Positions 40,169 to 63,167 of a stretch of 64,000 bases of DNA are shown piece by piece. A model generated the notes under the pieces. It was given only the letters and a program-made list of their open reading frames with translations, did not search any database and was not told the origin of the DNA. How positions within the stretch are numbered: position 1 is the first letter of the stretch; the number at the start of each line of letters is the position of its first letter. The stretch covers positions 765,001 to 829,000 of the forward strand of contig WPIO01000031.1 of assembly GCA_009760855.2 (NCBI GenBank), read 5' to 3'. The translations under genes were made by a program, and so were the position numbers. Source of the stretch: Cristatella mucedo. Taxonomy: Eukaryota > Bryozoa > Phylactolaemata > Cristatellidae.

Positions 40169-42980
40169 GATGGCCCGACTAACAGAGAACACGACAAGCA
40201 GTCAGCAGCCAATCGTCGACCACCAGAAGAAAGCAAAGCACAAAGGGATGGGCAAACAGCTGGATACCCAAGGTCAATGAGCAAATGGAGATGAGATGAA
40301 ATCATGCCCCAACACTCTCCCCCCCAGCGCAGCACATCGCACCACCTGTGAGCTGTGGGGTTGAACACGACAGGGGGTTGGTTGCACAAATCTACAACAG
40401 GGCACCTCACTCTCAGTGGCCCAGTGTGGCCTGTCGACTCAGAGCCACGAGGCTCCGTGCTCGGCCAGCCGAGCATGCATGCACAGTCTGGTTGTTCTGC
40501 TGCCCTGGCTAAATTCTGTGCAAAATGTGACGTCCGCCAAAAGAACGACACAACACGATGTCGTCAAGTGCTTACTTTGATTCCCTCCTTTCCCTTTTAT
40601 GTTATTGAGTTAACCCAAGAGCTTACCCGGCACGAGATGACACACTACGGCAGTGAGAAAAGAGCCGACAGCACTCAGATTGGACCCTAAACTAAGATTT
40701 AATATCTTGTTCATTATGTAAAGCAAGAGCTTGCCAGCCACGATTTGAAACATTATGACGGTGAGAAAAGAGCCGACAGCACTCAGATTGGATCCTAAAC
40801 TAAGAATTATTATCTCGTGCCTAGCAAGCCCGAAAGCAAACTGACGTAAGCAGTGCTGCAGCGGTGAAGTACTATGGAGTCACGACTAGGGTCGCTGGCT
40901 CGAATATTGCAGTGGGCGATGGGCGATTCTTTGTCGTCATGTGAAAAGAGGGGTTTAATAATGGCCACAGGTCTGCTACTGCTACGTAAATGCAGCCGTT
41001 TGGCAGGGAATATCTCAGCCGGCCCTGCCCCCTGATTCGATCGCACAGGCAGCACATCAGATGTGGCTGCTCACACCATCGTCTTCGAAAGACCAACATG
41101 GCACAACCCATTCGCTATGCAAACATGCAGTAGCAAGCCACTTATCAAGAGCAGAGTCGATGATGGTTAGCGAATGAGGCATCTGGAGAGACAGCTGCTA
41201 CACACTTGCCCAGACGTGCAGCCACTCACAGCATGTATTATCCGAGAGGTGCCACATGCCATTCGTATTGGGCTTCGTGCTATTTTTCACTGTAGATCAG
41301 CCGTGACAATGGCATTCCAGTTTAGAAGCAGAAGCACGTCGCCAACAAACATCAAAAAGCACCTGAGACAATCAAGTAACTCCGAAGGTCGGACTGGTTT
41401 CGGACTGGACCCCACACTAGGCTACAGACTGTCCCTCCCGGGCCAACCTGCAAGCGGTCGTGGCGTCGCGTGCAGGAAATGCTGGTCTCCGTGGCTCCTC
41501 TTCTCTCGAGAAGCGGGTTTCTCTTACTTCCACGGCGAACAGCGTTTAACTTGACGAACTCGCAGAGCCAGCTTGCATGCATCCGAGTGGTGCAGCCTAG
41601 AGGAAACTAGCCAATCAAAAGTAACCACGTGTGCTAACTAGGACAGTCTTCCATGAGCCCTTGGCTGCTTCTCGATATAGGTCAACTCACACTAGCACGA
41701 GTACGACGCATAACCAGACGTAGAGGACATTACATACTCGCAGCCAAAACGCTGCTTCATGGCACGCCTTATATTAAAACCGACGCAGTTTTTCGCAGCG
41801 GCCCAGCCGCCAGGCATTTATCTATTCGCCGGCGAACCTCAGAGCTAAACTGCAACCAAATGCGCTCGCTTTTTGATCCCTTGGAGCAAGCGACTGAAAA
41901 AGGCCGAGATGCCGCGTACATCAATGGCGGATAGATTTTGAATACGCCCTCGCTGGAAGATAACCAGTATGGGTGGGAAACGCCACAGGTTTAGGTGAGC
42001 GGACAAAATTCGAAAGAGAGCGATCATCTACCGCGAAATTAAAAGCATAATTACTTTAATTTTTCCATTCACTATAATAAAGCACCTACATAGGACACAA
42101 ATGAACAGTCGCCGGCTTCGCCGAAAAAGCCTATAGCCACGGCCAGAAAACCGACCAAAGGCTACGTCAGCACTTTAATATCGCGCCTATACAGCGAATT
42201 AAAAATAAGCGGCAAACGTGTTATAAAAAGATATATCAGTTATTGAGTCACAGTACTACATGGAAACAGCTAACAAAGAACTCACTCTCTAGACGGTCTT
42301 GTATCCCAGCAAAGCGATCGGCCGGCGCCGGTTAGGACAGGAAAGTCAAGGTCGTCAATGGCGGACGAATGGCAGAATCAATAAAGACAACGACGCTGGC
42401 TTAAATTCACGGGCTAGCTGGGTAATAAATAGGGTACAATAAAAGTTCGATTCCCACATCGTCTTAGCGACAACGGCCACCTGGCTTGGGACCCATAGTC
42501 TAAAGTCGGTCACGTGGCGAGCAGTCGGGCCCTGAACGAGCGCTTTGGTCCGACCGTGCGACCCTCACTAGTTCGGGTAGCAACACAGCGCGTGCAATAT
42601 GCAAAGACCTGAAGCTCGCAATATTCGAATGATAATGACATAGCGCTTGATATTCCTCACGCAGCGCTAGCAATAAGACCGTAGTAGAAAAAAAAACACC
42701 AAGACTAGGCTATATATTACGGTCGACACGACAGGCCACGTCCTACCTACTCGTTTACCGGCTTACAGCAGCTAACGCTCAGCGCTGGGACTCACCGACC
42801 AGCAGACCTTTGCTCCAAGAGAGAACCACTGCAGGCCCGTGTCTTATGGCTCATGTCTTATGTAACGGCCATATCGTAAGTCATGCAATAATCAGGTTTT
42901 TACATAATCAAAAATCGCACTGCTCATAAGCCTCAGCTTATAGAGATTATTTCATAAGCGGCTCAGTTTTAATTCAGCGG
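40169..42980. other. Region upstream of calnexin
   Basis: Presumed promoter side of calnexin; no TATA box is clear near the ATG. A direct repeat (GGTGAGAAAAGAGCCGACAG at 40760, a near copy at 40652) recurs with its flanks at about 40618-40700 and 40725-40806. A weak SINE-B-like piece lies at about 40850-40945. I see no gene in 41000-42980. Confidence 0.5.
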
Positions 42981-42986
42981 CAACGC

Positions 42987-43247
42987 TCAAGTTTCATAAT
43001 CGAGGTTTTCGCTGTCAAGCTCATCGTCCGTAATTGCAGGGCATCGCAGCTCTGACAAACTAGGTGTTTTCATCTCGGTGAGTACGAAAGAGTAAGCACC
43101 TTTAGTCAACCTTACCCTTTCCGCGTGTCTACAACACCGCATAAATAGACGAAGATTAACCGCCCACGTTAACAAGAGCCGCAACGCTGCTGCTGCCGCT
43201 GCATCAAAGATGAAAGCCAACAAATGTAGCCGTTCCGACGACGCCAT
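42987..43247 (-). CDS. Weak single-exon candidate, unknown small protein
   Basis: An ATG at 43247 opens 86 codons with a poly-Ala hydrophobic stretch (about residues 10-27), a basic middle and an acidic end ('TDDELDSENLDYET'). A TATA-like ATATAAG lies about 48 nt upstream (43295-43303). No family is recognised. An internal AAAGG|GTAAGG could be a splice donor, so it may instead be a first exon or a chance frame. Confidence 0.25.
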   Translation of the reverse strand: MASSERLHLLAFIFDAAAAAALRLLLTWAVNLRLFMRCCRHAERVRLTKGAYSFVLTEMKTPSLSELRCPAITDDELDSENLDYET

Positions 43248-43879
43248 TTGCTACGACTGAGCCAACCTGCTGAGTCACTGCAGGGCAATCGCTGCTTATA
43301 TCTCAACTGGCTCTAGGGATATACGAACGAATTTCGACTTTACCCGGTGGACGCCGGAGATTTGCTCACGTGGACAGAGTTGTGCGGGTAACCGCGTGCT
43401 ATTTTTACTCACTTGAGTTGATATCACAGGATACTATCTTTCGTGAACCGAAGTTGACAAATAGTGTTACTTCTAAAGGATCGGCCAATGGACATGAGTA
43501 GTCACCGCTAGTTTTCATTCTCCTGAAAAATGCGTTCGAGCGTTCCTTTGACTTACTTAAAATTAAGTATCACCAAGGCACGTGTGTACTTTCAACCCCA
43601 TTGCAAGCCAAATACTCAATGATGTCAGTAGTGCTCAGCAAGCATCTCTGACAGCACACATTAAGAAGTTCCTGGCAGTGTAGGACGTGAGGTTGTCTAT
43701 GCTCTATATACACAAGTCATATAACACACTTTCATCTGCAAATGGTACAGTTGTCTTTGTGCTAAGTGAAGTTTCCAGTTCTCCTCTAAATGTTCAACTG
43801 GCAGCTCATTCTAGTAGTAATTAACTCGGCAAAGTTCTTTCTGCTACTTCAGGACTCTAGACAATTAAATTCTTCTACA

Positions 43880-43980
43880 AATATAATTCAATTGTATAGC
43901 GCCCTAAGAGAACTTAATCTCAATACAGGCAATTCACATATGCCGCAGGGCTCAAGTCCATGACCTCGGTCCAAATCAGG
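43880..43980 (-). mobile_element. SINE family A, copy 3 (5'-truncated)
   Basis: Shares the LINE-like tail (AGATTAAGTTCTCTTAGGGC on the minus strand) and the GGACTTGAGCCC B-box region with the copies at 19022-19184 and 46840-46963. The tRNA-like 5' head is mostly missing. Confidence 0.6.
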
Positions 43981-44799
43981 GCTTACAGTATAAGTAGTGT
44001 ATGTAGCCTGGACCCGAGGCCAAGCATTAATCATGGTGGGCGAATAATTGTCGCCATTGATGGGTTGTTTGTGGATGAATAAATGTCGCTTGAGTCGGTC
44101 GGTTCGGATTCGTAGCTTGGCAAGAGGCTGGTCTCTGCAGGTCGAGGTCATACACTGATTGCAATGCTGCTAATGACTTAATTCGAGTTTCACACATCTC
44201 ACTAAACGGTATACCCCGGATTGTGCCGAAGAGGGGATCGCTTCTTTCGGCCTCCGGCAGACGTAAGACCAATGCTGGGCTAAAGGGGCTGATGCCGGCT
44301 GGCCGGTCCTAAGCAAAAGCCCAGCGTTTAGTGGAAAATGGAACCTTCGTGTATCAAGAAGTAAAACATACCATATACTATCATAACGTGAGATATGCAT
44401 GTCTGTGTGAGCGAATTGGGTGATTCATTTGGTTCGCTTGTACGCTGCCACACCCTTGATGTGGCTAAGCCCAGCCCAACTGTAGTTTGGTTCGCACATC
44501 AGAGAGCCAGCCGATGAACAACGCCAACAATTTATTCTACTACTCACAGAGCAGAGGGAGCACGACTTCACTCGCCCCTCTTCTCCCACTCTAGTCTCCT
44601 CTCCTCGACTCCGGCTGTGCCTTGGCCGACCCCGATGGTGAATCCACCATCTGTTCACCAGCAGGTTATCGGCCTGTGTTAACGCCTCATTCGAAGCGAA
44701 TGAGGCGGACCACAGCTGTGCACAGGCCCCTCTCGAGGATGCTCCCACCAGCTGTTGAGGAAAGGAGCGGTACCAGCCCGCATGCAATCGAACCAACTT

Positions 44800-44945
44800 G
44801 AAAATAATAATAATAATAATATGCATTCGATATAGCACCCTCAGAGAACTCGATCTCTTTCTAGGCACTTTACATTCGATCGTGCTTTCTTAGCAGCAAA
44901 TGCTAAGTGCCTAAAGATAAAGTTCTGAGGGCACCATGTCAAATT
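44800..44945. mobile_element. Two LINE 3' ends in inverted arrangement
   Basis: A minus-strand LINE end lies at 44800-44875 (ATAATAATAATAAT tail, then CTCAGAGAACTCGATCTC). It faces a plus-strand end at 44902-44940 (AAGTGCCTAAAG, AGTTCTGAGGGCACC). The arms could form a long hairpin. Confidence 0.7.
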
Positions 44946-45417
44946 TATTCTTATTTGACGTGGCTAAGTGAAGCTTCGATGTGGCTTACGTCGCCTTCGG
45001 TGTGGTTTAGGCAGGCTGCTTCCAGGAAGGAAGGGTGGACACACTGGAGTTGCAACGAGAATGTCAGGGTACAGTGGTCGCATGGTGGCATTGTTTCGAG
45101 CATCCGTATGAATAATCGTCTCACGAAGCCCACTAGAGTGTTTTCGTGTCGTTTCACGTGTGCCACTGAATCAACTTCAATTCATGTTAACACCATAAGA
45201 TTTGAGTGCTAGGGCTATGTGCTACACTATATTAACAGCAGAGTAATGCACCGCCTATTTCATTCTTAGAAAAGTTTCGATAGCCAAAGCTATATAGTGC
45301 TAGCTTATTGAGCAACCTCAGTCGCAGAAACCCCTGAGCCTTGCAAGAACACAGTGCATCAGAGGTGCTCGGTGAGGCGCTGCTGCACTTTCGCTGCATC
45401 GAGCGCTTCCATGCTAT

Positions 45418-45438
45418 CTCTCTCTCTCCCTCTCTGTG

Positions 45439-45483
<45 letters not shown>
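45418..45483. repeat. (CT)n microsatellite
   Basis: About 65 bp of imperfect CT repeat in the spacer downstream of the alpha-galactosidase gene. Confidence 0.9.
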
Positions 45484-45486
<3 letters not shown>

Positions 45487-45950
45487 GACGTCTTGGGTCT
45501 AGGGGGCAGGCAGCGCCACCAGGCTCCTAGAGAAAAAGGTGCTGCCAGCCACGGTGGCAGGCAGCAATAGTGAGACACGCAGTCTCGGCCAAGCCCGCTC
45601 TCTAAAAGCGGAACTGCATGGCTGGTCGGTTGCCAAATACGAACATACACATATGGTAGAGAAGTCCGCCTGAGCTATGTCACAAAGAGCCGTCGAAGGG
45701 CGACCAAGGCTGAACTATCTCACTTCCAATCGTCTGACAGTGTGCAACAGCTGGCTCAGAATATGCTGGAGGCTTGAGCATGTGATCCAGTTGTAGGCAG
45801 CATTCGCTGCACGAGTTAGGTATTCGTGGAAGTTGTGCATACCTATTATAAAAAGCATTCGACTAGTGCAACGTCGTCTGGGTACTGAGTGCATGATTAT
45901 TTGACATGTACATTCAGGGTCGAGGAATCGGGAGCAGCAGGAGCGAAATC

Positions 45951-45956
45951 TTTATT
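45951..45956 (-). terminator. Poly(A) signal candidate for alpha-galactosidase
   Basis: AATAAA on the minus strand, about 250 nt downstream of the stop codon at 46206-46208. Confidence 0.55.
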
Positions 45957-46205
45957 TGCCTACTGCAAGGCAGGGCATCGTGGCAGATGACCCTCTAATT
46001 AAACAGGAAAGCTAATGATAAGAAGCACACACATACATCACCTGCATTTGCTGACACAAAGCAGCTACAAAAATCCTACGAGGCTCAAAGTCCCCCTATG
46101 CAGCTATGCCCCTGGGTATTAGCCCGAGAGTCGTCGGTGCGAAAATAGAGTCATGGGTGTGAAAGAAAAAATCAGTCAGAGCCGAAGGCTTGACAAGAAT
46201 TGAGG

Positions 46206-57269
<11,064 letters not shown>

Positions 57270-57574
57270 AATTCGAGAGCTGGTGAGCTTCGGTTGCACT
57301 GTGAAACACCAGCAAGCACAATCGACGAATGTCCAGGATCTGGAAGGGAACAAAATGACAAAGCTGCTGTCACACTTACTTCCGGCAACAAGGCAAGACA
57401 CGCTGCCGGCACCCTCAGTCTTTTCCGTGCTGCATGCACTTGCCAGAGTCGCAGAAAATGCCAGCTTTCAGAGCAGAGCAGAGCATGCTTAGCAGAGCAG
57501 ATTGTTCTTAGGGCCCACACGGGGCACCCCAATTGGGCCACCATTGCATTGCCGTAAGGCAATGCGCCTCAGCC

Positions 57575-57630
57575 TGTACTGCCACAATGAGCTGTACTGT
57601 CACAATGAGCTGTACTGTCACAATGAGCTG
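57575..57630. repeat. 17-bp tandem repeat, about three copies
   Basis: The unit CTGTACTGTCACAATGAG recurs with small changes at 57577-57629, upstream of the alpha-galactosidase start. Its possible promoter role is unknown. Confidence 0.75.
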
Positions 57631-57840
57631 AGCCGCCAGCGAGTTGCCAGCGAGCTTTTGCTGACGGCTGGAACCCCAAGCAGCTTCCAGTGACCAAATC
57701 GGTGGCCAAAGGCATACAGCTCGTGTGCAACAGCATACAGGGCGTGTACGACAAAATCAGAAGTGAGAAGCGCAGCTTAATGAAGAGAACAGCAGAAGCC
57801 AGTGGCAGCAAGAACCGGTGCTTCCCGGCCTATGCCATTG

Positions 57841-58011
57841 AGCCGTAATGGCACACTGGGTAAGGCGGTTGCTTTCACGACCTCGGGGTTCGATTCCTGT
57901 GGTGGGTGATTCTTTATCGCCACTGCAAGTGGTGGTGATAACCGCAAAGGCTCTTCTGTCGCTATAAAAAAGGAGGCTGTTTAATCAGCTAGGATTTATT
58001 TATTTATTTAT
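57841..58011 (+). mobile_element. SINE family B, copy 3, with (ATTT)n tail
   Basis: tRNA-like head with A box (TGGCACACTGGGTAAGG) and B box (GGGGTTCGATTCC). The body contains CCACTGCAAGTGGTGGTGAT and GGAGGCTGTTTAATCA. The 3' end is an ATTT repeat (57993-58011). This is the best-preserved family-B copy. Confidence 0.75.
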
Positions 58012-59220
58012 TGAGTGACCGGTGTTACTGGTCGCTTACCGAAATACCTTGAAATGCATCGAGTGTATTGCTCAAAAATTTCCCAAGCAAGCACAAGCAG
58101 ATGAATAGAGGCCCGACACAGTAGGGTCAACTAAAACTGGCAGACAATGCTTACGAATGTTTCAATTCTAGCTAAATACCTTGGGTTGCAGAAACTTTCC
58201 CGGCAGGATATCCTCATCAAATTCTGTTTCAGTTTCACAAATCGTTAAGGCGGTGATACTTTCGTGTGCTGTGCTGAAGTGTTTTCATTCTTTCTCACCA
58301 AGAAGGAGAACCTTTCAGGGATAGCATACTAAAGCTCTCAGCACATGGCCATAGCTTGAGAACGCACACTTGGTTTCCCTCACAATGATACGATCCCTAA
58401 ACTGGTTGACAGATCGTCATGCGTACGGGGTGGCCCGAGTTCGCAGCAAACTACTGTGCATCGCAGGTTTTGTACTGGTCTCGACCACATTATGCTTCCG
58501 GCATTGGAGCAATCGGTCGGTCGTAGGCAGGACTTCAGATGTCCCGGCTGCTTTTTCCGTTCCAGACAGATTTTCCATTTAGTCGCGGCGTCGTGATCGA
58601 TTTTAGGGTGGCAGCCGTCGGCTCTCGGAAGGCAGATGCCAGCAGCTTAGCCAGCGCAGCGCTACGGCTAGGCCGAGGCAAGCTGGAAACTGAGACCCAA
58701 CGACTAATCAGAAAGAAGTAACTGGAGCCGAGTAGCCGCGGCCAATACTTATGGGGAGATTCCACCGCACAAACCAAGCTTAAGACTAAGGGAGCGACCA
58801 AGCCAAGTGGCCATCCCACTTTCTCACTTCCTACACATACAAAAGCTATCGGAACTGGCGCGACGACTGCCCGCTGTGGCAAATAGGCTCCGTGGTTAAT
58901 GAATGCTATCACAAATAGAAGCTGCGGCACAGGAACGCCGATGCAAATGCGGCCACAGCCAGGCCAAAGGTCGGCGATAAGGCCCTAGGACAAGTCGACC
59001 AGCCGCGGAAGTAGACGCGCATGTATTATTGCACTCACCGTCCAATGAGCACACAAAATTGAAAAAGATGCACTTGGAAAGGGCAGTTTGCTGGGATGGT
59101 CGCAGTGAGGGCTGCGTTACAGCAGCACAGCGACTACGCTCGGCAGGCTGCCCGTCGAGACCGGAAGTTTTTCGGTGACACGCCTCCCGGGGCGGAACCA
59201 GCAGGCAACGCCCCTGGAGG
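58012..59220. other. Spacer without a recognised gene
   Basis: I see no conserved coding stretch. An open frame at 58535-58930 (-) has no domain or splice support. Confidence 0.5.
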
Positions 59221-59221
59221 A

Positions 59222-59455
59222 GAATAATAATAATAATAATAATGCACTTGATAAAGCGCCCTCAGAGAACTCAATCTATTTCTAAGCGCTTTAAATTTGC
59301 TGCAAAGGAAAACGCGATTGAATGGTGAGTAATATCATGCTTGATAAACAACATGAATAACATGGTTACGGGCTACATGCACCGGGTGATGACGTAAGTG
59401 TGGTTAGTGGCAGCATGCACAGTGTCAGCACGCATAAGCACAGAGAAAGTGTAGT
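59222..59455 (-). mobile_element. LINE 3' end
   Basis: AATAATAATAATAATAATGC, then AAAGCGCCCTCAGAGAACTC and the CATGGTTA-rich 3' UTR, match the copies at 4683-5840 and 62351-62592. Confidence 0.85.
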
Positions 59456-59609
59456 TATTCATATAAATACTCGCGAAATATCGTTGACACTTCGAAGGTA
59501 CCGGTGCCCATCGTGTTGTCCGTAGAGCTGGCGGTATCCAGACAAGTCAAAGCAAGAGAAACTAGCAGAGTTTCGATATTAGTTTAGGCGATTGTTAGTC
59601 GTTAGAGGG

Positions 59610-59818
59610 GCTGACCGAGGTCGTTTGTTCACAGTGGGGCGACCCTTGATTGCCAACTGCAAGCGGTGGTGATAGCCGTTAAGGCTCTTCTGCCCATATA
59701 AACATGAGGCTGTTAAATCAAATTCCACTAATGATAATAAATAAAAGAAATTTGTATAGCGCTCTAAGAAAACTAAATCACGTGCTATGCAATTTACATA
59801 ATCTGAAAATAAAGTAAG
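59610..59818. mobile_element. SINE B copy 4 joined to a SINE A/LINE tail
   Basis: 59610-59720 (+) carries the family-B body (CTGCAAGCGGTGGTGATAGC, GAGGCTGTTAAATCA). It is followed at about 59736-59818 (-) by a family-A/LINE-like tail (GTATAGCGCTCTAAGAAAAC). Confidence 0.6.
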
Positions 59819-60260
59819 GTCATAAAATAATGGGGATTTTTGCTAATTTCCCAATCCTCCCTCTTCCTCTCGACTTATATGAGTTAAAAAAATTTATGGT
59901 CTAGTATTAGCCGAGGTAGACTAAGCATCCTCGATTCCGTTTATGGCGTCATCGAAAATCGTGCTGAAGGACATTTGTTAATTTGGTATCCATCAGTGAA
60001 GCTGTTACAATTATATGGGCTGATCATGTATAATTCCGTGACTGGAATCTGCACCTGCACTCTGGCATTGGTAAACGATGTGGCATGAAGGAACACAGCC
60101 ACAGGAAGAGAAAGAAGTAGCCGTGGCCGGCAGCTCAACCTTTGTCTGCCTGCAACTCTTTTCTGCAGCGGCAGCTCAACCGAGATCCATCGATTGCTCG
60201 AATGAAACGAGACCGGTGTTGACTCATGACCACAGCCTATACCAACGCAGCCAGTCATAC

Positions 60261-61528
60261 TGTAGCGCCTTGCTGGCCTTGGCTTAAGTTGAGTGCGAAC
60301 AAGAGCTTGCTTTTCGGCGGCGGGCAGGAACTCCTTTGTCCTGGAGCAGTGAGCCAGAGAGGAGCGCCAGTGCGGTTAGAGAGCAAGAGCTTAAGAGCAA
60401 GCCAGGAAGCTCTGAGACCAGCGGTGGCGATTCGGCCTTTAGAATTGGTCTGATATCCGCGGGAGCTGCAGATTGATGTTGGCTGGCCTGTCAACCTCGG
60501 CCATAACTCTATCCAAAAAAGAATCGCCTGGAACCTATTCGGCATTCAAACTGGACAGGGGTGCCCTTCCAGTGGCCTAGTGACGGTATCAATTCCTTAC
60601 CGTTATGGGCCACGGTGCGAAGCCCAATACAACTAAGCTCTTGCCCCATTGTTGTCTCAGCTAGATATTTAAGAGTCGAGCGGCGCTCGCTCTTGGTCTT
60701 TTGTTTGGCTCTTCTCTTCGGCTTCGCTTTGACGCCGCCGGACTCGTTTCTCTGAAAGCGAGGGAGGAGGGCGGGCTGTTCGCCAGCGATTGACGGGACA
60801 GGACGAGACAGCGCTAGGAGGATTCGGTGGACCCCATCGAATACTATCGAATCGCGCCCGAGCTAGCATTTTGTGTTTCTTTTGTGTTTTGTGTGTGCGC
60901 GCTCGCTCGTAGTCACGGCATAAGGATTTACCGGTGGGAGCTAGACGTAGTTGGTCTGGTGGGTGAGATATTCCGTTGGTTCGGGCTTCTTCGTCTATTT
61001 GGGTCATTCCCCACTAAAGATGTAAGTAGCCTAAGTGTGGAGACGTGTTTCCTCCGCAAGAGTGCTCGGTGCAGTGCATGGGATATTCCTGCCGCAAGGT
61101 GGAAGCGGAGCCGTAGTTCTCCAGTCAGGGTCTAGGCTCCGGTTCGGGCTCCTCGTCTCATTCGGGTCATCCCCACAATAGACTCAGGTAGCCTAAGTTT
61201 GGGGGACGTATTCCCTCCGCAAGAGTGCTTGTGCTGTTGACAGCGTTCGAGGAGCGTGGAGATAGAACTGAACTAGAAGCGCAGCGACTTTGTGCGCTTG
61301 CAAATAAAGCTCAGTAAAATCCCCGATTTGTGTGTCTCGCTTTCCGATTCAAGCCGCGGACTCACGACCCCCTTTAGTCACGGTAAGTAGGTCAGCGCCA
61401 GAAACGCTCGTTTCGTGGCGGCCTGCTTATTGCGCGTAGGAGGCGCGCACCGAAAGGCATCAGGCGGTAGGTTATGCCGCTAGATAAGCGGCAGGTTAAG
61501 CCTACTCCGCCGAGCCTTCGGCGTTACA
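60261..61528 (+). mobile_element. Solo LTR of an LTR retrotransposon, 1268 bp
   Basis: It begins TGTAGCGCC and ends GGCGTTACA, inverted termini with one mismatch. ATAC flanks both sides (60257-60260 and 61529-61532), a 4-bp target-site duplication. Inside are a TATA-like TATTTAAG (about 60665) and AATAAA (61303-61308), expected for U3 and R. Two diverged copies of a roughly 90-bp segment lie at 60978-61067 and 61141-61229. No internal gag or pol follows, so it is solo. Superfamily is not determinable from the LTR. Confidence 0.82.
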
Positions 61529-61738
61529 ATACCTTACAGGATGTCCACAGTTGTAACGTAAATGCTGCGGCTTCACGCCAAAAACCGAGGTTTCGAGAGT
61601 TCCGAAAACTGCACAGTTCCCAATCACGCCACACTGAGCCAGTCTATTTACACTTATTATAAATTAATGCGAAATTTTCAAGCTCGAGTCGAATCATCCA
61701 AACCCTACACATAAAGTGGGACACATAAGTGAAAGAAA

Positions 61739-62592
61739 GGTGTCATATTCCAAAGCGACCTCTCGTTAGATGACCATATCAGCGCCACAGTCAAATGTGC
61801 CTATTTTCAGCTTCATAACATTGCTAAAATTCGGGCTTGTTTAGATAAGGATTACACGTCCAAGTTGGTCCATGCATTCGTGAAGTCCCGTCTCGACTTC
61901 TGCAACTCACTGCTTACTGGCCTACCAGCATGTGCGATCAGGCGATTGCAGCTGGTGCAAAACTCTGCAGCTAGTCTTGCCTGTCATGAGCGTCGCAGTT
62001 GTCATATTATTCAACTTCTCGCCGACCTGCACTGGCTACCACTCAAGCAACGGATTGACTTCAAGGTTTTGTCACTCATTTTTGGGTCCCTTCATTCTAT
62101 GGCTCCAGCCTATCTCTCAGATATACTACCCCATCAGGCCAAGCATCGTACCACCCGCTTTTCGGAATCCAACAGTTTACAAATACCTCATACAAATCTC
62201 AAATCCTTTGGAGACCGTGCATTTAGTTCGTATGCTCCCAAAGCCTGGAACTCCCTCCCGACTTGTGTCAGAACATCCCCTGACCTGACAACATTTAAAA
62301 GAAACTTAAAAACACATCTATTTAGCACAGCATTTAGTGGGTCCCTGTGATTCATCCTTCTTGTGCTTATTCGTGCTGACACTGTGCATGCTGCCACTAA
62401 CCACATTTGCATGCTGACCCTGTGCATGTCACCCCTAACCATAATATTCATTTTGTTTGTTTTTCAAGCATGATTTTACGTACCATTCAATTGCATTTCC
62501 CTTTGCAGGAAATGTAAAGCGCCTAGAAAGAGATTAAGTTCTCTGAGGGCGCTTTATCAAGTGCATTATTGTTATTATTATTATTATTATTA
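61739..62592 (+). mobile_element. CR1/L2-like LINE, 5'-truncated, RT C-terminal region plus 3' UTR
   Basis: An uninterrupted frame from 61739 to the stop at 62350 encodes the reverse-transcriptase thumb and C-terminal region: 'GVIFQSDLSLDDH', 'SRLDFCNSLLTGLP', 'DLHWLPLKQRIDFKV', 'YAPKAWNSLP'. Then come a roughly 240-nt 3' UTR, TTCTCTGAGGGCGCTTTATC and an ATT-repeat tail. These blocks are typical of CR1/L2/Rex1-clade LINEs. The palm domain and endonuclease are missing. It is the best-preserved copy in the window, so probably the youngest. Confidence 0.9.
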
Positions 62593-63167
62593 AAGCGAGG
62601 CACCAGCATCGCAATGCCAACAGACAGAACCAATTATATTAATTATAGATGAGGCGATAGATAGATACAGGGTCTGAGGCGATATGGGGTAGGACTACCA
62701 TCTTAGACAGTTTCAATTTTAATAAGGAAGTATGGCAAGGGCAGATCTTAGTGAAGTGCTTGACGAACTACATACTAGTGGAACGTAGACTGAATAACAA
62801 ATCCACCAATGCAGGGAGATTCTACACAGACTAGTCACGTTCCGGAGTATTGGGATTCGGGATTTTCGGAGAAATAGGGCTGCGTCTTTGGCACGGATAT
62901 CTAATTCACGATGGTCCATTGATAAACGACAGCAGCTGAGGATGCTTAGGGTCTACCCTCAAGATGGTTGAACACTGCATTCATGAACACAGCTCGTGCG
63001 TGGTTGTTAAATGTGACTAAGATCTGGTTTGGTCAGCACGCTTGGGTCAGCGTGTTACAACACACAAGAAGACATCAACCACCAACACTTATTCCGACCG
63101 CTAGCTAATAAAATGCATTGAATCATGCACAGTTGAGCACGCAAGGCAAATCGGAACAAATACGTAC

